7,847 bases of DNA from an uncultured Spirochaetaceae bacterium (GCA_937875245.1 CALNCH010000021.1:1-7847); one strand, 5' to 3'. Positions 1-6,743 are shown, counted from the stretch's first letter. Program-made: numbers and translations. The notes: generated from the sequence alone by a model not told the origin.

Positions 1-1695
1 TTCAAGTTGGCGACTGTCTAAATGGATACCTTCAATTTCCATTTCCGTAAGTATTCTCAAAACAGGGGTTTCCAAATCATAAAATAAAGAGGTAAACCTG
101 GCTTTTTCGATTTTTTCTTTATAGTATTCCCAAAGTTGCCAAGTAAAATCTGCATCTTCTGCACCATAAGGAGTAGCAGTTTCTACTGGTAAATCCATAA
201 AAGTGGTTCCTTTAGGAACAATGGTTTCAAATTCAATCCCTTTTAAACCGAGTTTTGTTTCGGCCAAACTTTCTAGTTTAAAAGAATTTCTGTCACTTTG
301 TAATAACCAGGCAGCAATCATGGTGTCAATGATGGTAGCTTGTAGGGGGCTTTTCATACCGTTTGCTGCAAGTACCTCTAAGTCATATTTCCCATTATGC
401 ATAATAATTTGCATTTTAGGGTTCATACATATTTTTTCTAAAGCAGTTAGGACCTTGTCTTTTGGAATCATTTCCCCTGAAAGAAGGGGATTGTTAGTTT
501 CAACAGGCACATAAAAGGCTTTTCCTGCTTCATAGCAGAGAGAAAAACCTGCCAATCGTGCTTTCATTGAATTAAGACTGTCAGTTTCGGTATCAAAGGC
601 AACAGAACCTACTTTAATTGCATTATCTAAAATGCTTTCTAGTTCGGACATAGTTCTTACTGTTTTATAGTCTCCCACATTTTCTCTAACTTCTAGATAG
701 GAGTCTTCTTCTATATATAAATTATTTTTATCCTTGTTTTTATCATTTGTATGAGAGCTTGTTTTAGTATCGTTATTCTGTTCATTTTTTTCTAAAGGAG
801 TTGTTTGTGTTACAGGAGAATCTGATTTTGAAGCATATTGTTTTGCTACAGAGGGAACGCCTACTTGATATAAGAGTTCTGCAGCTTTTTCAAAGTGAAA
901 GAGATTAATTTTATATTGCTCCATATCGGCTTTGCAGGGAACATCATATTTTAAAGCAATTAAGGTTTTAGAAAAATAGGCCATTTCTTTGCCGGTTCGT
1001 ATTTTATCCCCCATAGCACCCTTAATTTCATGGGCTTGAGCATAAATTCCATCTAAGGTGCCATATTCTGCTAATAGCTTTTGTGCTGTTTTTTCTCCAA
1101 TACCTTTTACACCGGGAACATTATCACTGACATCTCCAATTAGAGATAGTAAATCTAGCATTAATTCTGGTCCTACACCCCATTCTGCTTTTACACCTTC
1201 TGAATCAACAGTATCCCACCCTCCGGTTTTGTTTGGTTTTAAAATAGAAGTAGTACAATTTACCAGTTGCATTAAGTCTTTGTCGCCAGACAAAATGTAA
1301 CAGGGACGATTTTCTTCACAACAATGTTGTGCAAGAGTTGCAATGATATCATCGGCTTCATACCCATCACTTCGAATTACAGGAATACCCAATGCTATAA
1401 GTATTTCTTCAATTACTGGAATTTGTTGATGTAAATCTTCCGGTGTTTTTGCTCTATTAGCTTTATATTGATCATATATTTCGTGACGGAAAGTAGGGGT
1501 TTTTGAGTCAAAGGCAGCTACCACATATTTAGGATTGTAGTCTTTTAGGATATTAAAAAAGTTTCTAAAAAAGCCAAAAATTGCAGATACATTTTCTTTT
1601 TTTTCGTTAGTTAAGGGGCGATTAATAAAAGCAAAATAAGCTCGATAAATTAAGCCATAAGAATCCAGTACATATAATCCGTTATCAGTATCCAT
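1..1695 (-). CDS. polA: DNA polymerase I, N-terminal 565 codons (3' end outside window)
   Basis: DNA polymerase I removes RNA primers and fills gaps in lagging-strand synthesis and repair. The frame is open from the ATG at 1695 to the window edge without a stop. Residues 1-290 are the 5' nuclease domain: VLDSYGLIYRAY with D11, AAFDSK with D63, the acidic cluster GYEADD (113-116), SGDKD (138, 140), GDVSDNVPG (188, 191), then a helix-hairpin-helix GVKGIGEKTA. Residues 286-340 form a low-complexity linker rich in N, D, K, S and T. Residues 345-530 are the 3'-5' exonuclease with all motifs: DTE (D368, E370), HNGKYD (N434, D438), YGAED (Y510, D514). Proofreading is therefore probably active, unlike several PolA lineages that lost these residues. 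The polymerase domain starts around residue 535 and is cut off. The Shine-Dalgarno AAGAGGGG (1700-1707) supports this start. Family assignment is very secure. Confidence 0.96.
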   Translation of the reverse strand, partial: MDTDNGLYVLDSYGLIYRAYFAFINRPLTNEKKENVSAIFGFFRNFFNILKDYNPKYVVAAFDSKTPTFRHEIYDQYKANRAKTPEDLHQQIPVIEEILIALGIPVIRSDGYEADDIIATLAQHCCEENRPCYILSGDKDLMQLVNCTTSILKPNKTGGWDTVDSEGVKAEWGVGPELMLDLLSLIGDVSDNVPGVKGIGEKTAQKLLAEYGTLDGIYAQAHEIKGAMGDKIRTGKEMAYFSKTLIALKYDVPCKADMEQYKINLFHFEKAAELLYQVGVPSVAKQYASKSDSPVTQTTPLEKNEQNNDTKTSSHTNDKNKDKNNLYIEEDSYLEVRENVGDYKTVRTMSELESILDNAIKVGSVAFDTETDSLNSMKARLAGFSLCYEAGKAFYVPVETNNPLLSGEMIPKDKVLTALEKICMNPKMQIIMHNGKYDLEVLAANGMKSPLQATIIDTMIAAWLLQSDRNSFKLESLAETKLGLKGIEFETIVPKGTTFMDLPVETATPYGAEDADFTWQLWEYYKEKIEKARFTSLFYDLETPVLRILTEMEIEGIHLDSRQLE

Positions 1696-1714
1696 AATAC
1701 CCCTCTTTTAAGAT

Positions 1715-1745
1715 AAAAAAAGCTGACCTTGAATCTGGTCAGCTT
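1715..1745 (-). terminator. Intrinsic terminator after flgN, immediately before polA
   Basis: Read on the minus strand, AAGCTGACC and GGTCAGCTT form a perfect 9-bp stem (1737-1745 with 1720-1728) around an 8-nt loop, followed at once by a run of T residues (1715-1721, partly inside the stem). This is the classic Rho-independent shape. It ends the fliS-flgN transcript 20 nt after the flgN stop. The T-run stops only 7 nt before the polA Shine-Dalgarno. The plus-strand reading has no T-run after the stem, so it acts in one direction. Confidence 0.88.
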
Positions 1746-1764
1746 ACAATGTAGTAAAAATCTG

Positions 1765-2235
1765 TTACAGTTCCACACTTATTATACTAGCTGTATGGCT
1801 ATCTGTGGAATAGACAGAGCGAGAATTTTTATAAGGGTTCTTAAATTGAGCAAGACGAGTACGTATATTAGTCATGTGGGACTTCAGTATTTGTCTGTTT
1901 TTCATGTTCTGTTCAAGAACTTCTTGTTGTAATTGTAATAAATCAGCTTTTAACAAGGGTATTTCATCATCTTTGTGAGCTGTTGATCTATACATCACTT
2001 CTAAGGGAGTAATCACTTTTTGCAAGGTATTTATATTGGTAAGAATCTTTTGTTCTAACTCTGTATGGGCGAGCAATCCTTCTGTGTCCTCTTTTTGAAT
2101 TACTAGTTCTTGCTTCTCTAACACAGTTAAATATTCTTGAAATTTTTGACGTTGCTGAAGTAAAAGCTGGCGGAGTCTGTTCAAGATTGCAACTCGTTCT
2201 TCAATTTCTGATTTTGATAATGTTTTATCCGCCAT
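1765..2235 (-). CDS. flgN: FlgN-like flagellar export chaperone
   Basis: This is a 156-residue, almost wholly helical protein with heptad-like Leu/Gln/Glu patterning over residues 8-130 and no signal peptide or membrane segment, so it is cytoplasmic. The segment LRQLLLQQRQKFQEYLTVLE followed by I-x-K-E-D-x-E-x-L and a Glu-rich helix is typical of FlgN. FlgN keeps the hook-filament junction proteins FlgK and FlgL soluble and delivers them to the flagellar type III export gate. The C-terminal 30 residues (from NPYKNSRS) look unstructured, as in FlgN tails. It follows fliS by 19 nt with a strong AGGAGG Shine-Dalgarno (6 nt from the ATG), so the two form one operon. The main alternative is a FliT-type FliD chaperone, since fliT often follows fliS. 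The pattern favours FlgN, but short helical chaperones are hard to separate by eye. Confidence 0.68.
   Translation of the reverse strand: MADKTLSKSEIEERVAILNRLRQLLLQQRQKFQEYLTVLEKQELVIQKEDTEGLLAHTELEQKILTNINTLQKVITPLEVMYRSTAHKDDEIPLLKADLLQLQQEVLEQNMKNRQILKSHMTNIRTRLAQFKNPYKNSRSVYSTDSHTASIISVEL
1781..1809 (-). promoter_or_regulatory. Possible sigma-70 promoter for polA inside the 3' end of flgN
   Basis: On the minus strand a perfect TATAAT (1781-1786) lies 17 nt after TCCACA (1804-1809; 4 of 6 matches to TTGACA). Initiation would be near 1774, giving polA a leader of about 80 nt that contains the intrinsic terminator. It overlaps the last codons of flgN. In AT-rich DNA a lone TATAAT is common, so the correct spacing and the need for a polA promoter are the main support. 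Confidence 0.35.
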
Positions 2236-2254
2236 GTTTGCCTCCTAGGTACAC

Positions 2255-2698
2255 TTAACCGTTTATATCAATACTGGAACGCATTTGTGGTGCTGGTGCT
2301 GCTGCCGTAGCTTTTTCACTAGCTTGTTCCCAGGCGTCTCGAAGTTGTACCATCATTTCTTTTATACTAATTATTTTTTCTTTGTTTTGGGTGATATTTG
2401 CATCTAAAAGTTGTTGATTAAAAAAAACATACAAAGCCATTAAGTTAGATGCGATTTCACCCCCCTTATCCATATCCAACGATACTTGTAATTCAGTAAT
2501 AATGTCTTGCACTTTCACAATACTGTTATGTAGCTTTTCTATATTTTGAGGTGCAACCTTATCATTGTTTTGAAAAAGTGTTACTGCTATTGCTAATTGA
2601 CGAACAGCTTCATCGTACAACATTACGATGAGTTTCCCTTGACTGGCTGTCTTTACCCCTGTTTCTTTATATGCAGAATACGCTTGTTGATATGCCAT
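2255..2698 (-). CDS. fliS: Flagellin export chaperone FliS
   Basis: FliS binds the disordered C-terminus of flagellin in the cytoplasm, stops premature polymerisation and hands it to the export apparatus. The N-terminus MAYQQAYSAYKETGVKTASQ followed by GKLIVMLYDEAVRQL is the family signature: the Y-x-x-A-Y segment, then the (L/I)-(L/I)-x-(M/L)-L-Y-(D/E)-(G/E)-A helix. The remainder is a helical bundle, and the length (147 residues) fits the family. An upstream in-frame ATG at 2710 would add MGGN. I choose 2698 because the Shine-Dalgarno GGGAGGG lies between the two ATGs and nothing suitable precedes 2710. It is the first gene of the fliS-flgN operon, read from a sigma-28-type promoter. In spirochetes the clients would be the FlaB core flagellins of the periplasmic filaments, which is inference because no flagellin gene is in the window. 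Confidence 0.93.
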   Translation of the reverse strand: MAYQQAYSAYKETGVKTASQGKLIVMLYDEAVRQLAIAVTLFQNNDKVAPQNIEKLHNSIVKVQDIITELQVSLDMDKGGEIASNLMALYVFFNQQLLDANITQNKEKIISIKEMMVQLRDAWEQASEKATAAAPAPQMRSSIDING

Positions 2699-2701
2699 GT
2701 T

Positions 2702-2708
2702 CCCTCCC
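2702..2708 (-). promoter_or_regulatory. Shine-Dalgarno that decides the fliS start
   Basis: On the minus strand GGGAGGG lies between the ATG at 2710 and the ATG at 2698, with GGAGG 4 nt from the latter. The bases before 2710 show no purine-rich site. This places translation start at 2698 (MAYQQ) rather than at the longer reading frame. Confidence 0.8.
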
Positions 2709-2728
2709 ATGATATGTTTCTGACAATT

Positions 2729-2755
2729 ATATCGGAAAATAAAAAAAAAACTTAA
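2729..2755 (-). promoter_or_regulatory. Sigma-28 (FliA-type) promoter for fliS-flgN
   Basis: On the minus strand TTAAGTTT (2748-2755) and TCCGATAT (2729-2736) are separated by exactly 11 nt. The known FliA consensus is TAAAGTTT-N11-GCCGATAA, so the match is 7 of 8 and 6 of 8 with the intact CCGATA core and exact spacing. Initiation is expected near 2720, leaving about 20 nt before the fliS ATG with its Shine-Dalgarno. A TATAAT (2726-2731) overlaps the -10, so sigma-70 use is possible, but no good -35 for it is present at 16-18 nt. Late flagellar control of a chaperone operon fits. Confidence 0.68.
2741..2750. repeat. A10 homopolymer in the fliS promoter spacer
   Basis: Ten consecutive A residues on the plus strand (T on the minus) fill most of the spacer and the inner part of the -35 element of the sigma-28-type promoter. 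It is the longest single-base run I see in the window, and it is neither coding nor the tail of a terminator hairpin. Confidence 0.9.
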
Positions 2756-2767
2756 GGAAAAATCAGG

Positions 2768-2796
2768 TAGACGCAGAAAGTTTTATTTCTTATATT
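2768..2796 (+). promoter_or_regulatory. Probable ftsH promoter
   Basis: TAGACG (2768-2773; 4 of 6 matches to TTGACA) and TATATT (2791-2796) are 17 nt apart, predicting initiation near 2803 and a leader of about 36 nt. It lies in the divergent region shared with the fliS promoter, with the two -35 regions about 12 nt apart. The AT-rich context allows other -10 choices (for example within 2796-2805), so the exact elements are tentative. Confidence 0.42.
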
Positions 2797-2838
2797 AATA
2801 AAATACCGTACATTTTTAAATGGGCGGCGGAGGACTTA

Positions 2839-4821
2839 ATGAGCGATAAAAATGAAAAAGATCCTTTCGATTTTTTCAAACTTACAACAGATCCAACTCC
2901 TGAGAACAATGGAAATAATCCAAAGGGATCAAAGAAACCCCGAATTCCCTTTTGGGCTATTCTCTTAATTCTGTTAGTAGGAACAAGTGTACTGAACATA
3001 GTTTTAACAGGTAGATTAGATAATGTAATAGAATTTTCAACTTTCCGTTCTTTGATTGAAAATGATCAGATTGTATCTGTAGAGTTAGGAGAGAACTACT
3101 TTATTGGTTATGGTTCTTCTGTAGTTACTGATAGTGGAAATAATGGTAACAATTTATTGTTTTCTTCTGATAAAGGATCTGAGACCAGGGCCCAGTATAA
3201 AACTGCAGCAATTTGGACAGAAGACTTTTTGAAGCTTTTGGACGAAAAGGGCATAGCCTATAAAGCTACTGCTAAACAGAACAACTTCTTCTTGGAATTT
3301 ATCCTTAATTGGATTTTACCTTTTGGATTTATCTTTTTAATGTGGCGCCTTTTATTCAAAAAAATGGGCGGCATGGGTGGTGGTATTGGTGGCAGCATAT
3401 TTGCAGGTCCCAATAAAAGTACTGCAGTAGAAGAAGGGAAGGTTACAACTCGTTTTGCGGATGTAGCCGGAGTAGATGAAGCAAAAGAAGAATTAGTTGA
3501 AGTTGTTGATTTCTTAAAATCACCTCAAAAATATACAGAGATTGGTGGTAAAATTCCTAAGGGAGTTTTATTAGTAGGACCCCCAGGAACTGGTAAAACA
3601 TTGCTAGCTCGTGCTGTTGCAGGGGAAGCTGGGGTACCATTTTTTAGAATTAGTGGTTCAGACTTTGTGGAAATGTTTGTTGGGGTTGGTGCAAGTCGTG
3701 TACGTGATTTGTTTAAACAAGCCCGGGAAAAAGCACCTTGTATTGTGTTTATTGATGAATTGGATGCTATTGGTAAGAGCCGGTTAAATTCTGTTAGTGG
3801 TGGTAATGATGAAAGAGAGCAAACTCTTAACCAATTACTAGTTGAGATGGATGGTTTTGATAATTCAACAGGATTAATTTTGTTGGCAGCAACTAATCGC
3901 CCTGATGTTTTAGATCCAGCATTAATGCGTCCTGGTCGATTTGACAGACAGGTTGTAGTAGATAGACCAGATGTAAAAGGTCGAGAAGCAATTCTTAAAA
4001 TTCATTCAAAAGCAGTAAAACTTGGTTCGGATGTGGATTTGGCTGCAATTGCACGTACCACATCAGGATTTGCTGGTGCTGATTTAGCTAACGTGGTAAA
4101 CGAAGCCGCTTTATTGGCTGTTCGCGGTGGTCGAAAATTAGTAGGTATGGAAGATTTTGATGAAGCTGTAGAAAAAGCAATTGCAGGTCTTCAGAAAAAA
4201 AGCCGTGTTATTAAAGAAAATGAGCGAAAAATAGTAGCTTTTCACGAAACAGGTCATGCTCTCACTGCAGCTTTTACAGAAGGTGCTGATCCCGTTCACA
4301 AAATATCAATTATTCCTCGTGGTGTTGCGGCTTTAGGTTATACCTTGCAAATGCCAGAAGAAGACCGTTATTTAAGAACAGAAAAAGAACTTCTTGGGGA
4401 AATCGATGTTCTGTTAGGTGGCCGTGCTGCAGAATTTATCACTTTTGGAGAAGTATCTACTGGTGCAGGAAATGACTTGCAACGGGCAACAGATATAGCT
4501 CGCAGAATGTTAACAGACTATGGTATGAGTAAACGTTTTGAAAACGTAGTGCTTTCACAACGTGGTGGTGGATACGGATCTAATGAACCACAGTTAATTC
4601 GAGAGTATGCTGAATCAACTCAGCAATACATTGATGAAGAATTAGCTCGTATAATGAAAGAAAGATATAACCGTGTTTTAGATTTGTTAAAATCTAAAAA
4701 AGAGGTTATGGATTATATTTCAAACCGTTTGTTAGACAAAGAAATTATTGAACAAACTGAATTTAATGATATTGTAAAAGCTGAAGCTCATTTATCTGAG
4801 CTTACTTTGAACAAAGAATAG
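2839..4821 (+). CDS. ftsH: ATP-dependent zinc metalloprotease FtsH
   Basis: FtsH is a hexameric inner-membrane protease that pulls damaged membrane proteins and short-lived regulators into a zinc protease chamber. The 660 residues give the full family layout. There is a cytoplasmic N-terminus, TM1 at about 37-57, an extracytoplasmic domain to about 148, TM2 at about 151-173 and a Gly-rich linker (177-190). The AAA+ module follows, with Walker A GPPGTGKT (247-254), pore loop FVGVG (280-284), Walker B with D306-E307 and the second-region-of-homology arginines R364 and R367. The protease domain has HETGH (469-473) and the third zinc ligand D546 in GAGNDL. The catalytic set is complete. HETGH has Thr where most family members have Ala or Ser. 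The Shine-Dalgarno GGAGGA (2829-2834) fixes the start. The gene is monocistronic: own promoter, own terminator, divergent from fliS. Confidence 0.98.
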   Translation: MSDKNEKDPFDFFKLTTDPTPENNGNNPKGSKKPRIPFWAILLILLVGTSVLNIVLTGRLDNVIEFSTFRSLIENDQIVSVELGENYFIGYGSSVVTDSGNNGNNLLFSSDKGSETRAQYKTAAIWTEDFLKLLDEKGIAYKATAKQNNFFLEFILNWILPFGFIFLMWRLLFKKMGGMGGGIGGSIFAGPNKSTAVEEGKVTTRFADVAGVDEAKEELVEVVDFLKSPQKYTEIGGKIPKGVLLVGPPGTGKTLLARAVAGEAGVPFFRISGSDFVEMFVGVGASRVRDLFKQAREKAPCIVFIDELDAIGKSRLNSVSGGNDEREQTLNQLLVEMDGFDNSTGLILLAATNRPDVLDPALMRPGRFDRQVVVDRPDVKGREAILKIHSKAVKLGSDVDLAAIARTTSGFAGADLANVVNEAALLAVRGGRKLVGMEDFDEAVEKAIAGLQKKSRVIKENERKIVAFHETGHALTAAFTEGADPVHKISIIPRGVAALGYTLQMPEEDRYLRTEKELLGEIDVLLGGRAAEFITFGEVSTGAGNDLQRATDIARRMLTDYGMSKRFENVVLSQRGGGYGSNEPQLIREYAESTQQYIDEELARIMKERYNRVLDLLKSKKEVMDYISNRLLDKEIIEQTEFNDIVKAEAHLSELTLNKE

Positions 4822-4842
4822 TTCAAATTTGTCCATTGTATG

Positions 4843-4879
4843 ACCCCTTTTTGGTATTATTGCCTTAAAGGGGTTTTTT
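4843..4879 (+). terminator. Intrinsic terminator of ftsH
   Basis: The sequence CCCCTTT (4844-4850) pairs with AAAGGGG (4867-4873), and an inner GGTA/TGCC helix (4853-4856 with 4861-4864) caps a TTAT loop after a 2x2 T-T internal bulge. Six T residues (4874-4879) follow directly. It lies 21 nt after the ftsH stop and separates ftsH from the lolA operon. Confidence 0.9.
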
Positions 4880-4896
4880 ATATAAAGTATTTCATA

Positions 4897-4925
4897 TTGA
4901 CTGATATATCTATCTCTTTTATTAT
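4897..4925 (+). promoter_or_regulatory. Sigma-70-type promoter of the lolA-rodZ-rimO operon
   Basis: TTGACT (4897-4902; 5 of 6) and TATTAT (4920-4925; 5 of 6) are spaced by exactly 17 nt, just after the ftsH terminator and before lolA. Initiation near 4932 gives a leader of only about 20 nt. This is the best sigma-70 match in the window. No other promoter or terminator is evident up to the right edge, so it probably drives all three downstream genes. Confidence 0.7.
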
Positions 4926-4951
4926 GTTATACGAGGTATTAAAAATCTACT

Positions 4952-5629
4952 ATGAATAAATGTTTCTTCTCTGGACTACTCTGTTTAAGTCTTGCATTTT
5001 CTGCATTTTCTCAATCTGCTATATTAACTGCTAGTACTTTTTTTCAAACAGTATCTGAACAATATGGCTCAATAAAAGATTATGAAGCAAATATACAAAT
5101 TAATGCGAATAATACAAAAATGTCTGGGAAGGTTTCTTTTGTACGTCCCAATTTATTACGCATTGATTTTGAAAATCCTGAATCTCAAGTAATAGTTTTT
5201 AATGGAGATTTATTAACCATTTATTTACCAGGGCCAAAAGCCGTTCTCAATCAAAGTGTAGCTTCTGAGTCCAGTTCTACTGGAGCAAACTTGGCTACTC
5301 CTCAGGGATTAGCACTTATGAGTCGTTATTATTCAGTAGCCTATGAAAGTGGACAAGATTCTGTGGAGTTAGATCCTGATAGCGGAGAAATGGTAGTGAG
5401 ACTTGTTTTGAATCGAAAGAATGCTTCAGAAGGGTTTAAAACTATTAAGCTTTCTGTTTTACCTGATTTGAAATTGATTCGTCGAGTAGAAGCTATTTCT
5501 ACTAGCGATGAAACCTTTGTTTTTGATTTTACAAATTATGCTTTGAATCAAAATATTCCTGTAACTCGATTTATATATGATGCACCATCTTCTGCAAATA
5601 ATTATAATAACTTTTTATTTACAGAATGA
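4952..5629 (+). CDS. lolA: LolA-like outer-membrane lipoprotein carrier
   Basis: LolA ferries lipoproteins from the LolCDE transporter across the periplasm to the outer membrane. This 225-residue protein starts with a signal peptide (MNKCFFSGLLCLSLAFSAFS), probably cut by signal peptidase I after Ala-Phe-Ser at 20; no convincing lipobox is present. The next region has the LolA pattern: an N-terminal helix (FFQTVSEQYGSIKDYEANI), then beta strands with the order GKVSFVRPNLLRIDFE and VIVFNGDLLTIYLP, matching the half-barrel 'kP..lRid...P..q.iv.dG..l..y.P' core. An upstream in-frame TAA at 4940 leaves this ATG as the first start. The only SD-like site, GAGG (4933-4936), is 15 nt away, so initiation may be weak or leader-dependent. 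Treponemes are thought to lack a clear LolB, so the final receptor is unknown. A related lipoprotein-sorting family is the alternative. Confidence 0.8.
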   Translation: MNKCFFSGLLCLSLAFSAFSQSAILTASTFFQTVSEQYGSIKDYEANIQINANNTKMSGKVSFVRPNLLRIDFENPESQVIVFNGDLLTIYLPGPKAVLNQSVASESSSTGANLATPQGLALMSRYYSVAYESGQDSVELDPDSGEMVVRLVLNRKNASEGFKTIKLSVLPDLKLIRRVEAISTSDETFVFDFTNYALNQNIPVTRFIYDAPSSANNYNNFLFTE

Positions 5630-5645
5630 GTAGGAGTTAAAAAAA

Positions 5646-6743
5646 ATGGAAAGCTTCGGATCAATTCTCAAGGAAACACGTGAAACAAAAGAAATTACTA
5701 TAGAGACAGTAGTTCGAGAAACTACTATTTCTAGACAATACATAGAGGCCTTAGAAAGCGAAAATCTAGAAATATTTCCAGGTCAAACCTATATTACCGG
5801 ATTTTTACGAAATTATTCTGAATATTTAGGGTTAGAACCTTCTTATATGTTGAAACTTCTTACTGGTAAGGTTATTCAAGAGTCCCCTGTACCAGAAAAT
5901 CTTTTTAAATATACAAAAATTAATACTTGGATTGTAGTATTAATAATAGTTGGTAGTATTTTAGTTATTGGTGGAATAAGCACTTTTGTGTATTTAAACT
6001 GGTTTAATCAATCAGATAACCAAGGTAAAACTACGGTTAGATTAGAAACTGAAGGAATACAACGATATACGTTATCTATGAATCCTATTCAAAAGAGAAT
6101 ATATGAAGGTGATGTTTTGGAAGTGCCCTTAGTATCTGGTATGTTAAGTGCTACTGTTCAAGATACTGTAGGTGCCTTAGCTTTATCAACTGATATTGGT
6201 ATTCAATATGTGGAATTAGGTGAAGAGTTAGAAATTGATTTAGATGGAAAAAATGGCACAGATATTGTTGTATTTTTGTCTGATATTTCAAAGAATGATA
6301 AAAAACGTGGGGCAGAAGTTCGAATGATGATAAAAGCAGGAAGTGCGTCATCAATTGAGGAATTGAAAGAAGGGGAAATTATTTCTCAAGAGGAATTGAG
6401 TGCTATAGTTACAGGTAAACAAACTGTTCTTTTTTCTGGATCCAGAGCTTATCCATTTACAATAAATGCCTCGTTTAGAGGTGCTTGTTTGTTCCGCAAT
6501 CAAATTGATCGGAAAGAAGAAGTAGAAGATTTCTTTACTAATGGTGATATGTTAACCATAAATGCAAATAACGCTATTCGAATTTGGATGTCTAATGCTA
6601 ATACGGTAAAACTCCAAGTAATTGGGGACGGCAAAACCGCTGATATAGAAGTAGGTCGTGCAGGCCAAGTGTTAGTCCAGGACATTCGTTGGGTAAGGGA
6701 AGCTGATGGTACCTTCAAATTGGTGGTAATAGACGTTGAGTAA
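5646..6743 (+). CDS. rodZ: RodZ-like cell-shape protein (HTH, one TM, DUF4115-type domain)
   Basis: RodZ is a single-pass inner-membrane protein whose cytoplasmic helix-turn-helix domain binds MreB and links it to cell-wall elongation. The 365 residues show the standard order. Residues 1-72 are an HTH of the RodZ class (FGSILKETRETKEITIETVV, then ISRQYIEALE, FPGQTYITGFLRNYSEYLG). A short linker follows, then one membrane segment at about 95-117 and a large extracytoplasmic part. Its end (about 270-352) fits the beta-rich DUF4115 fold seen at RodZ C-termini, including the pattern of Ile-Arg-Ile and a following Asn-x-Asn turn. There is no sign that it acts as a DNA-binding regulator, since the HTH is membrane-tethered as in RodZ. 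A Shine-Dalgarno AGGAG (5632-5636) lies 9 nt before the ATG, 16 nt after lolA. In a spirochete the link to MreB and helical shape is inference. Confidence 0.82.
   Translation: MESFGSILKETRETKEITIETVVRETTISRQYIEALESENLEIFPGQTYITGFLRNYSEYLGLEPSYMLKLLTGKVIQESPVPENLFKYTKINTWIVVLIIVGSILVIGGISTFVYLNWFNQSDNQGKTTVRLETEGIQRYTLSMNPIQKRIYEGDVLEVPLVSGMLSATVQDTVGALALSTDIGIQYVELGEELEIDLDGKNGTDIVVFLSDISKNDKKRGAEVRMMIKAGSASSIEELKEGEIISQEELSAIVTGKQTVLFSGSRAYPFTINASFRGACLFRNQIDRKEEVEDFFTNGDMLTINANNAIRIWMSNANTVKLQVIGDGKTADIEVGRAGQVLVQDIRWVREADGTFKLVVIDVE

Noticed and set aside
203..1300. Plus-strand open frames at 203-514 and 1058-1300.
   Set aside because: They lie opposite the well-supported polA frame and their translations resemble no protein family; no Shine-Dalgarno precedes them.
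2255..2290. Similarity between the C-terminal tails of FliS (SSIDING) and the FlgN-like protein (SIISVEL) as a shared signal.
   Set aside because: The resemblance is a few residues only and cannot be told from chance without an alignment of relatives.
2699..2710. Longer fliS start at 2710 giving MGGN before MAYQQ.
   Set aside because: The Shine-Dalgarno falls inside those extra codons, and FliS proteins normally begin close to the Y-x-x-A-Y segment.
2781..2803. TTTTATT/AATAAAA inverted repeat over the ftsH -10 region, a possible operator.
   Set aside because: It is made only of A and T in a very AT-rich intergenic stretch, so chance symmetry is likely and no known operator is recognised.
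5708..5726. Perfect 7-bp inverted repeat AGTAGTT-cgaga-AACTACT inside early rodZ codons.
   Set aside because: It lies in the coding HTH region with no T-run after it and is 62 nt past the start; a 7-bp stem is expected by chance in this length of AT-rich DNA.
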